From Neoscytalidium dimidiatum (Eukaryota; Ascomycota; Dothideomycetes; Botryosphaeriales; Botryosphaeriaceae), in the NCBI GenBank assembly GCA_037367355.1, contig CM074697.1, positions 1,364,001-1,428,000 on the forward strand: a stretch of DNA of 64,000 nucleotides. Direction: 5' to 3'. The notes under the pieces were generated by a model. That model did not search any database. It had not been told where the DNA came from and saw only the letters and a list, made by a program, of their open reading frames with translations. Numbering within the stretch: the stretch's first letter is position 1; each line of letters opens with the position of its first letter. This document shows, one piece after another, positions 12,301-23,773 of the stretch. Position numbers and translations under genes: made by a program.

Positions 12301-13167
12301 CAGCGTCCTTCCTCTCGCGGCGATGACTCGAATGGCAGTGTACAAGTCGAATCAACACCTCGCCTGACCCAGCTCCCATTCCGCCCTCTCACCCAAGATA
12401 ACCCCGATACCCCCACTTCTATCCTCGCTAGATCCTTCACCAAGCCGCTCACCAAGGAAATTGCCGCCCTCCTCCGCCGGCAGCACCAAGAACAACTGCA
12501 CGCGGAGCTCGCGCCCGACTGGCTCTTCCCTTCACTTCCCGGCACCAATCCGGACGTGGCGGCTTCGCTCACAAACCCTACTCTCCAGCTCGTCAAGTAC
12601 CTCACTCAAGTGCTCTCCCTCGACAAGAGCATCAACCTCGAGGCTCGCCTCCTACGCAAAGACCTCCTCCGCCTCTTCGACATCCGCGAGTTCAGCGCCG
12701 ACGCCGCGTTCGCGAACCCAGCGGCAAGCCTGTGGGTGCGCGGGCTCGTCTGCGACGACTGCACGGCCGTTCGGGATGTCGACCTGTGCCGCGATGGCGA
12801 TGTCATCGCGTCGATGTCTTCCGCCGCGAACGCAGAGGACGGAGCGTCTGCGAAGGGATCGCTGAACCTCAGGTGCCCGTCCTGCCGCGCTCCGCACGAT
12901 CTGGCGAGGCTAGAGACGCGCTTGGCGGCTGATGTGCAGGCGCTCGCGCTGAAGTGGGCGAGCCAAGACGTCAAGTGCGCGAAGTGCGGGAGGCTGCAGA
13001 GCGAGACGAGTTGTTTCATGGAGCATTGCGCGTGCAGTGGGACGTGGGTGCCGAGCGTGAAGAGGGAGGAGATGGTGAGGAGGTTAAGGGTGTACGAGCG
13101 TGTGGCGGGGTGGTTTGGGTTCGGGGTGTTGGGGAGTTGTGTGGGGGAGGTTTTGGGTGGGTTGTAA
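6314..13167 (+). CDS. POL2: DNA polymerase epsilon catalytic subunit
   Basis: Leading-strand replicative polymerase with proofreading. Exons 6314-6930, 6984 to about 7123, and about 7169-13167, giving about 2251 aa (family about 2200-2300). Intron 2 (45 nt) could instead use the donor at 7128 with the acceptor at 7166, adding two residues. Exonuclease motifs: AYDIETS (Exo I, Asp/Glu near 290), VTYNGDFFDWPF (Exo II), YSVSDAVATYY (Exo III). Polymerase motifs: LDVASMYPNIM (A, about 640), ILNSFYGYVMRKGSRWYS (B), ELDTDGIW (C, about 873). The C-terminal half is the inactive B-family fold plus two Cys clusters: CDDCTAVRDVDLC with CPSCRAPH, and CAKCGRLQSETSCFMEHCAC, the sites for zinc and subunit contacts. 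All catalytic residues looked for are present. Confidence 0.96.
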
Positions 13168-13885
13168 GGGGGTTGAGGCTTTGATGATTTATTCGTTGCG
13201 GCGAATGGAGCCGGCACGGGCGGGCATCGCGTGAGGCGTTTTTGCTGTTGTTTTTTCAGATGGGGTTCAAGGCAAAGGGAGTTTGTTCTCTGGTACGGCA
13301 TAGCGTTCGTGTGGTTCTCCGTTGACAAAGGATATCAAAGTGACTAGAGAGTTTTGTTGAATATCAACATGAGTCTATTTAGGACTTCTGCATTAAATGT
13401 TCAATCAAGTCGTGCAGGTATAAGAATGTGAAGTGGCAAGCGAGGGCGTCCATGCTTATCGAACCTGTGTTCGAAGTTAATCGCGGCACGGCATCGGGGT
13501 TGGTTTGAAAACGAATCTTCTAGGCAACAGAACGCATCGTCCAATGAGATTGACAGTTATATCAAACACCAAGAGAGCCAGCTGATCACGAACTCCACCG
13601 TTCGGTGAGGTATAGGCAAAAATTCCGGTATGGGACAGAACTGACTCGTTGACCAGCCACATTCAACCTTGAATAGATATCTCAAATGGAGATCAGGAGG
13701 ACGCACCGTTTCATGTTTCAAGGCAGGAGTTTGGAAGAAGGACAGGCAGTAAGACACTCCCGCATATAATTATATGTACTGCAGCATTTTTGCTTCTTTC
13801 CCACTGTGCTGAGGTTGTGAGTTTAAATTTTTGAGGCCTCCAGCATCACCTACCAACGCAGAGAAGCACCTTTGCACACGTCAGC
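13168..13885. other. Intergenic, 3' of POL2
   Basis: 718 bases with no gene I can support. Short open frames overlap on both strands without motifs. Confidence 0.5.
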
Positions 13886-14470
13886 GAATCAACCCAACTG
13901 ACCAACACCCAAATTGACACCTGCCTCGTCGCCATCATCGGCGGCGGGTCCGTCGGCCTCAACACCTCTACCCTCCTCTCCCTCCGCAACATCCCCCAAG
14001 TCCTCTTCGAGCGCCACACCTCCACGTCCGTCCACACCAAGGCCTGCGGCATCAAACAGCGCACCACCGAGATCTTCCGCGTCCTCGGCATCGAGCAGGA
14101 CGTCTACGCCGGGCACAGCCCGTCGCGGTACACCATCCTGCTGCAGATCCCCCTCGAGCCGATCCTGGCGCCGCGCGCGCGAGAGCTGAACTCGGGCGAG
14201 ATCAGGTACTCGTCGGAGGTGGTGGACGTGCTGCAGGAGGAGGGCGCGACACACATGGTGTTGAAGGTGTTCGGAAGCCAGACCGGGTTAAGGCCAGCGG
14301 GCTGCGGTGGCCGAGGACGTCAGGGCGAGGTTCGTCGTCGCGGCGGCTGGGGGAGAGTGGCGTGATGGAGAAGCTGGGCGTGAGATGGGTCGGCGAGAAG
14401 GGCGTTGCGGATGTGGTGACGGCACGCTTTCGCTGTCCGCTGTCGAGGCATCATCCCGATCCTGGGAACT
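13886..14470 (+). pseudogene. Broken FAD-dependent monooxygenase (phenol hydroxylase/UbiH type)
   Basis: A plus-strand frame without a start codon reads LVAIIGGGSVGLNTSTLL and then VLFERHTSTSVHTKACGI and QRTTEIFRVLGIEQDVYAG. This is the N-terminal FAD-binding (GxGxxG) part of aromatic-ring monooxygenases. It then jumps to LQIPLEPILAPRARELNSGE, a region that normally lies dozens of residues further on, so an internal piece appears deleted. The frame ends at the TGA at 14363. Matching family sequence continues in other frames: ARFVVAAAGG near 14320, and MEKLGVRWVGEKG near 14365. The GGxG dinucleotide-binding stretch and these later pieces identify the family; the deletion, frameshifts and missing substrate domain make it a relic. 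High GC argues against repeat-induced point mutation as the cause. Confidence 0.75.
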
Positions 14471-16099
14471 TCATTACGTGGAGCTGATTTGAAATGGAGG
14501 ATGGAATGACTCGCATGGTAGCTGGCGCAAGCAGCGTTGTGTGAGCGTGAAAGGAGCGGTTCTCGTAAGACCAGATGGGATCGTCGCATGGCACGGCGAG
14601 AGTGAAGAGGACTTTTCGCGAAACGAGTCAAGAGCGTTGCGACAAGTTCTTTTTTAGGTACCAGATTGTAGCTCTCCGGCTGCTAAACAGTGCGAGTGCT
14701 GTGACAGACTACAAAGACACGACAGTTTATGTCTATTTATCCTTGGTTGATATCAATAGCATATGTTTTCTCTTCGTCAACTCACTGATACGTTAAAAGT
14801 AGAAAGTAGATTACAAATATGCTGATGTTATAGGCATGGGTCGTATGTCAGAAATATAAGTATATGTCCAGAGGGCGATGTAGTGGTGCGTATTTTGGCT
14901 AATTACTTCATACGGCAAGGACTTTCTCCAAGGCGATGAAATAGCGTCGCGTCGCTGTCGCGTCAGTCGAACCTCAAACACAACAACCCGCCAAGCCACT
15001 GATCACAGCCTCCGTGATGCCCACGCCATGTCCCTCAAGTGAGTCCCTTGGGCTACTTCACAATTATGCCATTCATATGATGCAAGCATGGTCGCCCTCT
15101 TGATAGCGTTCTGCGGTTCGCCTACGAGCTCGCCGAAGTGACAAAGGAAAGCCTCTTCTTCCGCGACACTACGCTTCGCCCAATTCTCACGCGTATATGG
15201 AAATGGAAGAGAGTTTAAGCCGGCACGCAGCTTCCGAACCACGCGCCTCACGTTCGCCAGCCCTCGGCATTGATTCGCCACTTGGGCTGAGGTACCTTGC
15301 CCCTCGATTTTGTCAACATCGGCGCGTGGTTCCTATCTGGAAGATGCCAGATTTCATGCGTCTGGACCAATATGGCGGAGCACAGAAAGCTGTCAACAAT
15401 ATTCTGGATGCTTCGCTCGGAAATCTACGCGGAGTTGACCACGTGTAGAAAGGCCGCTTGAAAAATGACGCTCACCTTCCGGATAAATGGCGATCCTCGA
15501 GCCAGCCCACCACGATTCTCCGGTACATCGTTTGGGATTGGCACGCTCGGGGCTAATGATTAGCTGACTTTTGACCGTGGAACGCCAATCTACACGATGC
15601 ATCTCACGGTCCCCATAGGCACCTTGCTGAGTCCCCGCTCCAGAGCTACCCGTCAACGCGCCTGGGATTTCGAAAGGGCATGAACTCCCCGATCGCCGGA
15701 GTACTGACCAGCGCCGAATTTCCGCACCGACACCGGCAAATGCCTTCTGGGCGCAAAATGCCCGCATGCAGATCTCACAGCGCCAAGCGGGAGCTTAATA
15801 GAAGCTTACGTAGGCTTAGCCATGCACGGCACGACCCGAACTTCAAGGTGTTACTCTTGTTGCCTTAGGGGGTATTCGTCAGCTAGGAAACCCGATCCCC
15901 CACTTCTCCCAAAGAAACGAGTCAAGCGAGACATCCAACAAAGGAAAGAAGAAAAAAGAGAAACGAAGACGCCGCCGGTTCCACCATTAACAGGTCCAGG
16001 ATATCGAATGTGACAACGACGCCCGCCCGCCCGCCAGAACGCCCATAATTTCCCAAACTATCTGCGCGTCGGAATCCCTTTCCGCCTGGTCTCGGCAGT
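14471..16099. other. Gene-poor interval
   Basis: About 1.6 kb between the monooxygenase relic and the regulator gene. Open frames here are short, overlapping and motif-free. I see no tRNA, transposase or clear repeat. Confidence 0.45.
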
Positions 16100-17295
16100 T
16101 CACCGCTCGATCCTGGCAAACAAGTTGCCGCCCGCCTCGAGCAGTCTGCAAACGACGGCCTGGTGGCCCTGCTCCACAGCCAAGTGGAGAGGCGTCCAGC
16201 CCATATCGTCTTTGGCATTGGGATCGCCTCCCTGCTCGACCAGGAACCTGACCATGGCCTCGTTTCCCCGCTCAGCCGCAATGTGCAGCATCGATCGCCC
16301 GGAGATGGAGTGTCTAGGACTGCGATCTACCATCGCCGTGTCCTGGAACTATCTGTCAGTTTTGAGCCATGGGTAGAGGCGATCGCAAGGGGCAAAAACG
16401 TACTCTTGGACTGGCTGTCCTGCTGCGGAGTGATTGCTGGCTCATCGGCCGCCTAATGACGCCGTTGCCGGCCTGGTTGTCACTCTCCGCACTCTTGGCC
16501 GCTTCGCCGTTGTTGTTGAATGAGATATTCAGGCCGCCCATTGTTGGACTCATCATGCCCGAGAATGATCCCGGCACGCTGACGCTCGAGGTAACGCTCT
16601 CAGAAAGGTTGCCGCCGCCGCCAATGCCGGAGAGATCCTCAAATAGGGTCTCTGGCCTCAGGTCGTCGGCTATGCGTTCGAAGGACGGTGTGCTCATGCT
16701 CCGGTTCCGTGAGTGCTCCGATTGCAGCAGTGGGATCAAGCTGCCGCATTGGTAACAGGTGATGCATTGTGACAGTATGGTCGTCTCAGCGGGCGGAGTG
16801 GGCATCTGCGCAGTGGTTGCTGCTGCTATGGGACTACCCGTTGGCATCGTGGTGGTGTAACTCGTCCGGCGGGTCATGTGAGGGAAAGCGGACGACGTCG
16901 GCGTGAAGAGGTGCTGATGGCCAGGCGGTATGGAGGCGGTGATGGCGCCATTGCAAGGTTGAGGCTGGCTAACAGCGGCAGAGTTGCTCTGCTGCTGCTC
17001 CAAGGCTTGTACTCGTCGCTTTAAGTTTCGTCCTGAGCATGTGAGAGGTCAGTCCTGCTGGATGTTCATCAACACCTGGGTGATAGGGCGACTAACGATA
17101 TTTGCGTTGTGCATTCCTGTTCTGGATTCTTCTCCGTTCCGCGGCATCCGCAACGGTCGTCCAGTCCTCTTCATCCGAGCACATTCCCGCGTCCATTGCT
17201 TGCATGGCCGCTTGTGGGGGAAAGGTGGACACCGGCGACACGTTCTGGAAGGTTGCCATTGGATCGGTTATGCCAGAGACCACCCGAGCAGCCAT
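16100..17295 (-). CDS. bANK-type transcription factor: bZIP basic region plus ankyrin repeats (TOXE-like)
   Basis: Three exons: 17295-17097, 17032-16404 and 16342-16100, giving 356 aa. Both introns (64 and 61 nt; donors GTTAGT and GTACGT) join in frame. The basic region ERRRIQNRNAQRKYR crosses the first splice site into RNLKRRVQALEQQQ, a bZIP-like DNA-binding helix with only a weak zipper. A Ser/Pro/Gln-rich middle holds a CxxCxxC element (CITCYQC). The C-terminus has two ankyrin repeats (GRSMLHIAAERGNEAMVRF, GWTPLHLAVEQGHQAVV). This layout is that of the fungal bANK family, typified by TOXE, a pathway-specific regulator of HC-toxin genes; TOXE has four ankyrin repeats. The target here is unknown. 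An upstream exon cannot be excluded. Confidence 0.82.
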
Positions 17296-18647
17296 GGGAG
17301 GGAGCAGCGAATTGCTGGCGCGAACATTGAGGGCTGCACGGTGTTGAACGGGGACTTCTTATCCCACTGGGTGGCGTGGCGAGAACTTCGGGGTGCTAAG
17401 CTCATTGTCAGCGCTCTCGCTTTCCTGCTCCTCCTGCGTGATCCTGCTGCTCTCAACGACTCAGTTCGAGGCTCTGCGCTCAAAAGGGTGCTCGGAGTAC
17501 GAGTCGTAGATCTTCTTTCCGCGCCGCACTTCTCGGACCGAATGGACCATGACTGGATGAGGCGGGTTATGCTTTAGCCTATCTCGTGCACACGTGCTAT
17601 CCGGGAGCCACGCAAGTAAGCCACTTGCAATCGCCTAATGGATTGGAGGGCCCGTATACAAGGTTTGAGCGGGGCGGAGCCTCATGCTCCTGATAGAGCC
17701 CGGCCAGCCTCACTGGACCCTTGGGAATCCTTCCTCAACAAGCCTGTCAAGCGGCAGATGCACGGCGCTTGATTCACCAAGCTACTCTTGTTGTGTGATG
17801 GCGGCCCAGCACCGACAAGAGATCTTGTTGCGTTAAGCTTTCGTGGCAGCCGCATGGCTTTCGCGGGGCGAACCCCGGACTCCCGAATTTGGCTCCTTGG
17901 CGAGGGAGCACGTACTGCGCGACGAACTGCTCCCGTATACCTCAGATTAGCTCGTCCGCATGCGAGCCTCTCCAAGGGGCGCCTGAGGCCTCGAAACGGT
18001 CCACCACATCTCCGGGAGGAGCCGCCCAGGTACGGAATGGCCCCCAAGCCAGCCGCGTCGGAGGATGCCGTGATAGGGCTTAATTTGGCCTTTGCCTTAT
18101 CGAGCATGTACTACTGATGATCTGCAAGATCCATCAGTGTGCTCTCGCTTGCTGCTGCCCATGGCGGGATGCCGAATATACACCGCTTTACTAACTCCGC
18201 CGGCTCCCACATTGTCAGCAACCATTGAACGCGCGGTCTAGAATGCACAAACACCACCCGCCTCTCTCCCTCTCGCCCAAGCCCGTGCCGACTTTTCCAT
18301 CCTCACCAACTGCTCGGCAAAATACAAGGCCAACATGCGCTCCGGGCGCCCTACTGACAAGCGAAAGCGAAGGCGGCGTCCGGACGGGACATGGGCTGAC
18401 GCGACTAATTGCCCCTTGGTGATTGGATAACAGTCGTCAAGTGCATACGCTCTACGCGGTGTACGAAAAACTGATGATTTGGTATGCAGTGGAGCAACTA
18501 CGTACACAATACTCGGGGTGAAACCTACTCCACACCAACCCCCACTTCCCAGCAAATTGCTCACATCTCCGCCGCGTTCCGTATCTACTACCTCTCTCTC
18601 CCCTTAAAGTGCACACTCCTCCCGGCTGACCCACCGCTGCGATGTGC
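17296..18647. other. Long upstream region of the bANK regulator
   Basis: 1.35 kb between the regulator's start and the 3' end of the elongase gene. Several GC-rich open frames occur (for example 17788-18117) but none shows a domain. A long promoter or leader is usual for regulators. Confidence 0.45.
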
Positions 18648-18949
18648 TCACTCGCTGACCACCGGCATCACCTTGACGACCCCCGAAAACGTGTCTGCCG
18701 TCTTCGAGCCCAGCCGGCGCAGGTCCGACGCCTTCTGCGCCGCCGTGCGCCCGCCTGCCTTGTACGTCGCGAAGTAGAAGGCGACGAAGAGGAACAAGTA
18801 CGAGGTCAAGATGCCGGCGCCCGTCAGCGCTGCCGTCTCACTGCCCTTGCAGCTCCCCACATGCGGCAGGTGGGGGAAGTGGCGGCTGGCGAACAGGTTG
18901 TACGAGGTGAAGTAGACGAAGCCTGTTGCATTGTTGGTGGCGCCGTCAG

Positions 18950-18983
<34 letters not shown>

Positions 18984-19928
18984 GGAGAAAAAAAGAAGGA
19001 AAGGAAATAAAACTGTTGGAATATTATCATCGTCTCCACTTCCTCGCGATAGCTTGACAAGGCTTGTGTTTGTTGGACTTTGTGGGGGCGGCGAAAAAGA
19101 AAAAGGTTATCGCGACAGGGACTCACCCAGGTCAATAACAAACTGCACTATCTGCATCACGGTGATGTACTCCTTCCACCATATCTTGACCCCCCGCGCC
19201 GACTGGAAATAGTACCAGTACATGACGCAGTGCACGGCCAGGTTCAGCGTGATGGGCACCCACGACACGGGCGTCTCGCCGACGAGCTGCACGTAGCACA
19301 GCAGAGCGGTAGCGCCGTGGTGGTACGTGTGTAGGAAGGCTGCGGGCGGGTGCTGGGTCAGCGGAAGGGATCACTACGGCGGGTAGCCGAAAGAGCTTTG
19401 ACGCGGGGATGGGTGGACCGGCGGGCTGCTTACTCAAGGGCTTCTTCTTCAACACGAGGAAGACGGTGTCCATGAATTCGACGTACTTCGTAAGGTAGTT
19501 GAGCTGTTTGCGGCAGGTGAGTCCGTTGGTGATTGCGATTCCAGGGTTCCATCATCACTCACGTAGTATAGGAGCGTCAGGGGCTGGGTCCAGCCAGCCG
19601 AGCCGTCGCAGACGGAGCTGTAGACGCCCTGCTCCCAGACCGTCGGGACGAGCTGTTCCAGGAATAGAAGGAGGAGGCCGCCGGATACCGCCGTGAGGAG
19701 GAAGTTGTGTATCATGAATGGGATCTTGAGCTGGAAGGCTGGCCGGTTCCGCATGAGCCCACGGCCCCCGAATATGGTGACATAGTACACCACCAACATA
19801 GCAGCCGTCTCGTTGAAGGTGGCGAACGCGGCCTTCTCCGGGACGAAGGAGAATTCGTTGGCAGGGGTCCCGGATATTGTCTGCCACGACTTGGAGAAGA
19901 GACTCCATAGTGGCGTAATGGTTGCCAT
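18648..19928 (-). CDS. Very-long-chain fatty acid elongase (ELO/GNS1-SUR4 family)
   Basis: Condensing enzyme of the endoplasmic reticulum that adds two carbons to acyl-CoA for sphingolipid and other very-long-chain acids. Four exons: 19928-19563, 19503-19434, 19339-19127 and 18922-18648, giving 307 aa, a normal length. Catalytic HxxHH is present ([14 protein letters not shown], about residues 145-158). Also seen are the family motifs [16 protein letters not shown] and MYWYYFQSA, and about seven hydrophobic segments. All splice joins restore the ELO frame. Intron 3 is 204 nt and holds an AG microsatellite. Yeast has three paralogues (ELO1-3) and I cannot tell which this matches. Confidence 0.92.
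18952..18980. repeat. (AG)n microsatellite in elongase intron 3
   Basis: About 29 bases of uninterrupted AG dinucleotide repeat. Read on the gene's strand it is a CT tract within the intron. Confidence 0.95.
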
Positions 19929-20773
19929 GTCTCCGGGCAGCCGAGAGGTGTGTTGGCTTTCGGAGGAGTATTGATGTTCTACTCGAAGTACGTCTCGTCT
20001 AGATCTACAACATTTATTCTTCTGTTCTTGATGCTTTGGACCTATGTGAGAGCCATACTCGACCAGCCATCAGACTTCGCTGCCAGCGTTGAGCCTCAGC
20101 GATAGCCTCAGCGAGGCCGTTGAGCCCGCGTGATGAGCTAATTGCCTGTGAGCATGATTGAGGAGACTGACCGCGCTATAGACAAGGATAACGTCGGCGT
20201 TAGAAGGATGCATGTAAGCTTATCGGTCAGATTTCAGGCCCGTGCGGGCGAACCTGTCCCGCATGGGCCTACGCACGTCCTTCGTAATGAGGCTTGAACA
20301 ATAGTCGCTGCCAGTGTAGGTGACTTTGGCACTGATGAGAGATACGGTTAGATCCCGCGAGCGACGATAAGCACTGAGGTTTGAGGCGTATGTGGCATTC
20401 TGTATTAGTGGAGATGTCGTAAATTTTCAATATCAAAGCCGACACGCATTCGCGTTTGCTGGGAATAGTGTCCGTGTTCTCGAACGGGGTCTGTTCAGAA
20501 TTGAATTTGTTCATACAGCCTGATTCAACTTTCTGAATGCCTTTCATGATGTGAATACCCATGGCTCTTTGGCGTATACAGGAACGTGAGCCTCTGAAGT
20601 CCTGTCAAATTAGTCTCGATGTTAAGGTGCCCGACTTCATACGGATTAATTTAGTCTCATATTATTCGTTTTCCACCGTTAAGCACATCTATTCAGGGAA
20701 AAGAAACGCCTTCTGCATTTTCGAAATTACTTTATTGCTTCTTCTGACTCTAAGATTGATTTACAGCGTCCCT
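19929..20773. other. Intergenic, no gene seen
   Basis: 845 bases upstream of the elongase and downstream of the membrane protein gene. Only short motif-free frames are present. Confidence 0.45.
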
Positions 20774-21748
20774 CTACATAAATTGAAGAGCAAGCCTGTG
20801 GAAGACCTTCAGACAGACACTTGAGTATGTAGCGGCCCATGAAAGCGCCAAAGCCCCCGCTCCAATTCTTGTACGGCTCATCTGCTCTAGCGGTGCCCAT
20901 GCAACTTTCATCTTCACTGGCATCAGCTGTCCTGCTGAAATACCCAGGGTCTCTGAAATGCCCTGAAACCGCAAAGCCCACCGCCATTGTAGCCAAAATT
21001 CGAACCCACAGAGAAACAAAGGGATAAGCCCGGCATAGTGACCCCAGTGGCGATGGAGGTCATCAAATGTCCAGAGAAGGTAAGTGCAACCGTACATGGT
21101 GGACAGCCAGGTGTTGATGGTAAGGATCCAGGAGAGAATAGTGATCAAACGATAGAGCGTGGGCTTCTCAAGCTGCCGTTTCAGCAACTTCATGAGAACG
21201 AGCATGCATGTCGTGACCGATCCGCCAACGCCAGCACCGAAGAAGACGAAGGAAACGAGGATGCGACACATCAACGCGTCGGAGGAGTTGAAAGCTGAGT
21301 AGGAGCACCTGACCCACAACAAGAGTGCCGGACCCATGAAGTGGTGGATAAGGGAAAGGAGGTCATTCCTTTCGATAGTCAGGTCGAACATGTAGCTGCC
21401 TCCCATAATAGCTCTACTATTTGTCAGTATCTACTACTCAGGTATCTCTCCATGGGAAACCTACGAGGCTAAGATTGTGCGGTATGTGTCCAGATGCGTC
21501 CATACATCTGGCGCTGCGAAAGCGCTCAAGATCGCAGGTGCACATAAGAGGAAGAGAATGGCCCTCGTCGGTAGCAGGGCAATCTCACATGCCATGCGAT
21601 TCTGAACGCTCGGCTTGACATTTTCCCAGTCAACGACGGTCGCTTTGAGGTAAGTTTTCGTTTGTCGGTAGAGAAGGCTAGTCCCCAAGTACGCTACACC
21701 AGCGGTGGCAGCATCATGTGCTACGGTGATGAGAACTGTCGAAGCCAT
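20774..21748 (-). CDS. Multi-pass membrane protein, TLC-domain-like
   Basis: Two exons, 21748-21465 and 21416-20774, with a 48-nt intron (donor GTAGGT, phase 2), giving 308 aa. It has about six to eight hydrophobic segments. The stretch GGSYMFDLTIERNDLLSLIHH, with an acidic residue ahead of a His-His pair at a membrane edge and a long following helix, resembles the TRAM-LAG1-CLN8 (TLC) domain of ceramide synthases and related lipid-sensing proteins. The assignment rests on this pattern and topology only. The next gene is a fatty-acid elongase on the same strand; a lipid role would fit but is not shown. The ATG at 21748 is the first in frame; the frame upstream is open for 12 codons without ATG. 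Confidence 0.65.
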
Positions 21749-22216
21749 TCCTTCTATGTGTGGAGATTCCAAAAGGTACTGCAAGAAGGAAAAATGATCA
21801 ACAAGACTGACACAATGAAAGTCTGTAGTGGTGTGCGCTTAATTTCTATCCCAGATCAATCCTCCAGAGCCTTTTCATCTGAGACATTTCAGTTATTTCT
21901 AGTACTCGAGACTTCGTGTATCACGCTGAGACTAACCGGACCCACGTACATGGGAAATTCAGTGCTCGAAAAAATTGCAGAGAGATCTGAGTAAGCTTAC
22001 AAGCCATTCGCTAGTCGGCTACTGTGCGTTCTAATCTCCCCTCGAGATAATCAGCTTGCCGCAATGTTCGGCCCGGCTAAGGAACATTGATCGGGGGAAC
22101 CAGCAAGACCACTTCCAAAGGATTCTGCATTTGAGAGCAGCTTGGCATTAAAGGTCTTCATCCGCTTTCCACCAAACGTGTCTTTCTTAGTACTAAATAT
22201 TCCCCACTTCGTCACG
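21749..22216. other. Divergent intergenic region
   Basis: 468 bases between the TLC-like gene and the acyltransferase, holding both promoters. No other feature is seen. Confidence 0.45.
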
Positions 22217-23773
22217 ATGTTTTTCCGTAGATCATCTCCCTCGAGCAATGAGACTTTCCACTTGAAAGCAGCACAGCCATTTGAGGCAAAATTTGACTTG
22301 ACGCCGGCCGACAACATCCCGCCTGCGATCAATAGCCGCTATATTTTCATCTACGATACACGCGGCGAGACGAGAGATCCGAAAGTCTACCGCAATGAGC
22401 TGGTGGGCCGCCTCAAGCAGAGTCTCCAGTCTTTCCTCCGCCTGCCTGAAGATAATGCATTAGCCTTTCCCCAACTTCTTGGCAAGGTATACATCAGACC
22501 AGACAACGGAAGGCTCTTCGTCCATGTGAAGAAGTCTTCATCTCTCCCCTTCGCGGTTGCCTCCCATGACAAGATTACGATCGAGTCTCTCCGACCGGAG
22601 CTTGGTTTCCCTTCCCAATACCTCGACCCTAAAATCTTTGCAACAGACATCGAGGCGGTTCCACGGCCTGATAGCGATGGCGGCTGGGATACATTCCAAG
22701 TGCAGATAACCTTCATCACCGGCGGTTACGTCATCATGGTGAACAAGCACCACTATCTCCTCGATGCCACAGCCACTGGCTTCCTCATGAAGAGCTGGTT
22801 CGAGCGGGCGCGTCTCTGCTCTTCCGGCAGCTCCTCCCCGGACGCGCAACTCGCCATCGAGCGGGACGGCAAGGCGAAGAAGATCCACGACAACACCTCC
22901 CTCATGACACTCAAGGAGGGAGTCCCAAAGCAAGACACCTCGCTGGAATGGACCGTCAAACCCGGCGCCTCCCCCCACATCTTCGGCCTGCAGCTGCCGC
23001 CCGCATCCGTCATGTTCGTCGCCAAGGCGCTCGCCTTCGTCAAGCCCAAGATCGACAACGCCATCTTCCACTTCTCGCCAACCGCGCTCCGGGAGCTGCA
23101 CCGCGCGCTGCAGGCCGAGTCGCCGCTCCGCATCTCGACGCACGACGCCGTCTGCGCGCTCGTGTGGCGCTGCATCGCGCGCGCGAGGCTCGCCGCCGCG
23201 AAGCCCAAGGACCGGCCCGCGGCGTGCAAGTTCTCGCTGGCCGTCAACGGGCGCGGCAAGCTGGAGCCGCCGCTGGCGGACGGGTATTTCGGCAACGCGG
23301 CGTTCTTCTCCACGGCCGCGCTCGACGCCGACGTGTTTTACAAGTCGGACCGCGAGTCCCTGGCGGGCGTCGCTGCGGCCATCAGGGAGAATTTGAACGC
23401 GAAGACTACGGATGCTTTCCTGCGCGCGCAACTGGAGCTGGTGGTTTCGCAGCCGAAGGCAACAGATGTGGTGAATGCATGGAATTGCTACATGGGTTTC
23501 GATGTGCTTGCAACGTCATGGGAGAGGTCTTTTGGGAGCATGGATGATGTGGATTTGAAGTGCGGCAGGTTTCAGAGGATGCGGTTGCCCGGAGGTGGGC
23601 AGTTCGATGGGCTGATCTGCGTTCTACCGGCATTCGGTCTTAGAGACACCGCAGTGAAAGATGCGAAGGGCTATCCAGGTGGTCTTGAGGTTGCGGTTGA
23701 TCTGTTCCAAGCGCACCTTGACGCTTTGAAGCAAGATACAGAGTTGAAGCAGTATGCAACTTGCCAGGAGTAA
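22217..23773 (+). CDS. BAHD-type acyltransferase (transferase family PF02458)
   Basis: Single-exon gene, 518 aa from the ATG at 22217. It carries the catalytic HHxxxD motif (NKHHYLLDATATGF, about residues 176-189), in which the second His or its neighbour acts as general base. The C-terminal structural DFGWG motif is degenerate (DVDLKCGRF, about 448). Fungal members move acyl groups from CoA onto hydroxyls or amines of secondary metabolites, trichothecene 3-O-acetyltransferase being one example. Upstream lies a divergent membrane protein; 640 bases downstream, on the same strand, is a P450, followed by an efflux transporter. The set looks like accessory tailoring genes. The substrate is unknown. 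Confidence 0.82.
   Translation: MFFRRSSPSSNETFHLKAAQPFEAKFDLTPADNIPPAINSRYIFIYDTRGETRDPKVYRNELVGRLKQSLQSFLRLPEDNALAFPQLLGKVYIRPDNGRLFVHVKKSSSLPFAVASHDKITIESLRPELGFPSQYLDPKIFATDIEAVPRPDSDGGWDTFQVQITFITGGYVIMVNKHHYLLDATATGFLMKSWFERARLCSSGSSSPDAQLAIERDGKAKKIHDNTSLMTLKEGVPKQDTSLEWTVKPGASPHIFGLQLPPASVMFVAKALAFVKPKIDNAIFHFSPTALRELHRALQAESPLRISTHDAVCALVWRCIARARLAAAKPKDRPAACKFSLAVNGRGKLEPPLADGYFGNAAFFSTAALDADVFYKSDRESLAGVAAAIRENLNAKTTDAFLRAQLELVVSQPKATDVVNAWNCYMGFDVLATSWERSFGSMDDVDLKCGRFQRMRLPGGGQFDGLICVLPAFGLRDTAVKDAKGYPGGLEVAVDLFQAHLDALKQDTELKQYATCQE

Noticed and set aside
17682..18117. Overlapping long frames on both strands upstream of the bANK gene
   Set aside because: GC-rich stretch with frames open on both strands by composition; the translations are Arg/Pro-rich without motifs.
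22538..23431. Long minus-strand frame inside the acyltransferase gene
   Set aside because: Shadow of the GC-rich acyltransferase; the translation is Arg/Glu/Gly-rich and motif-free.
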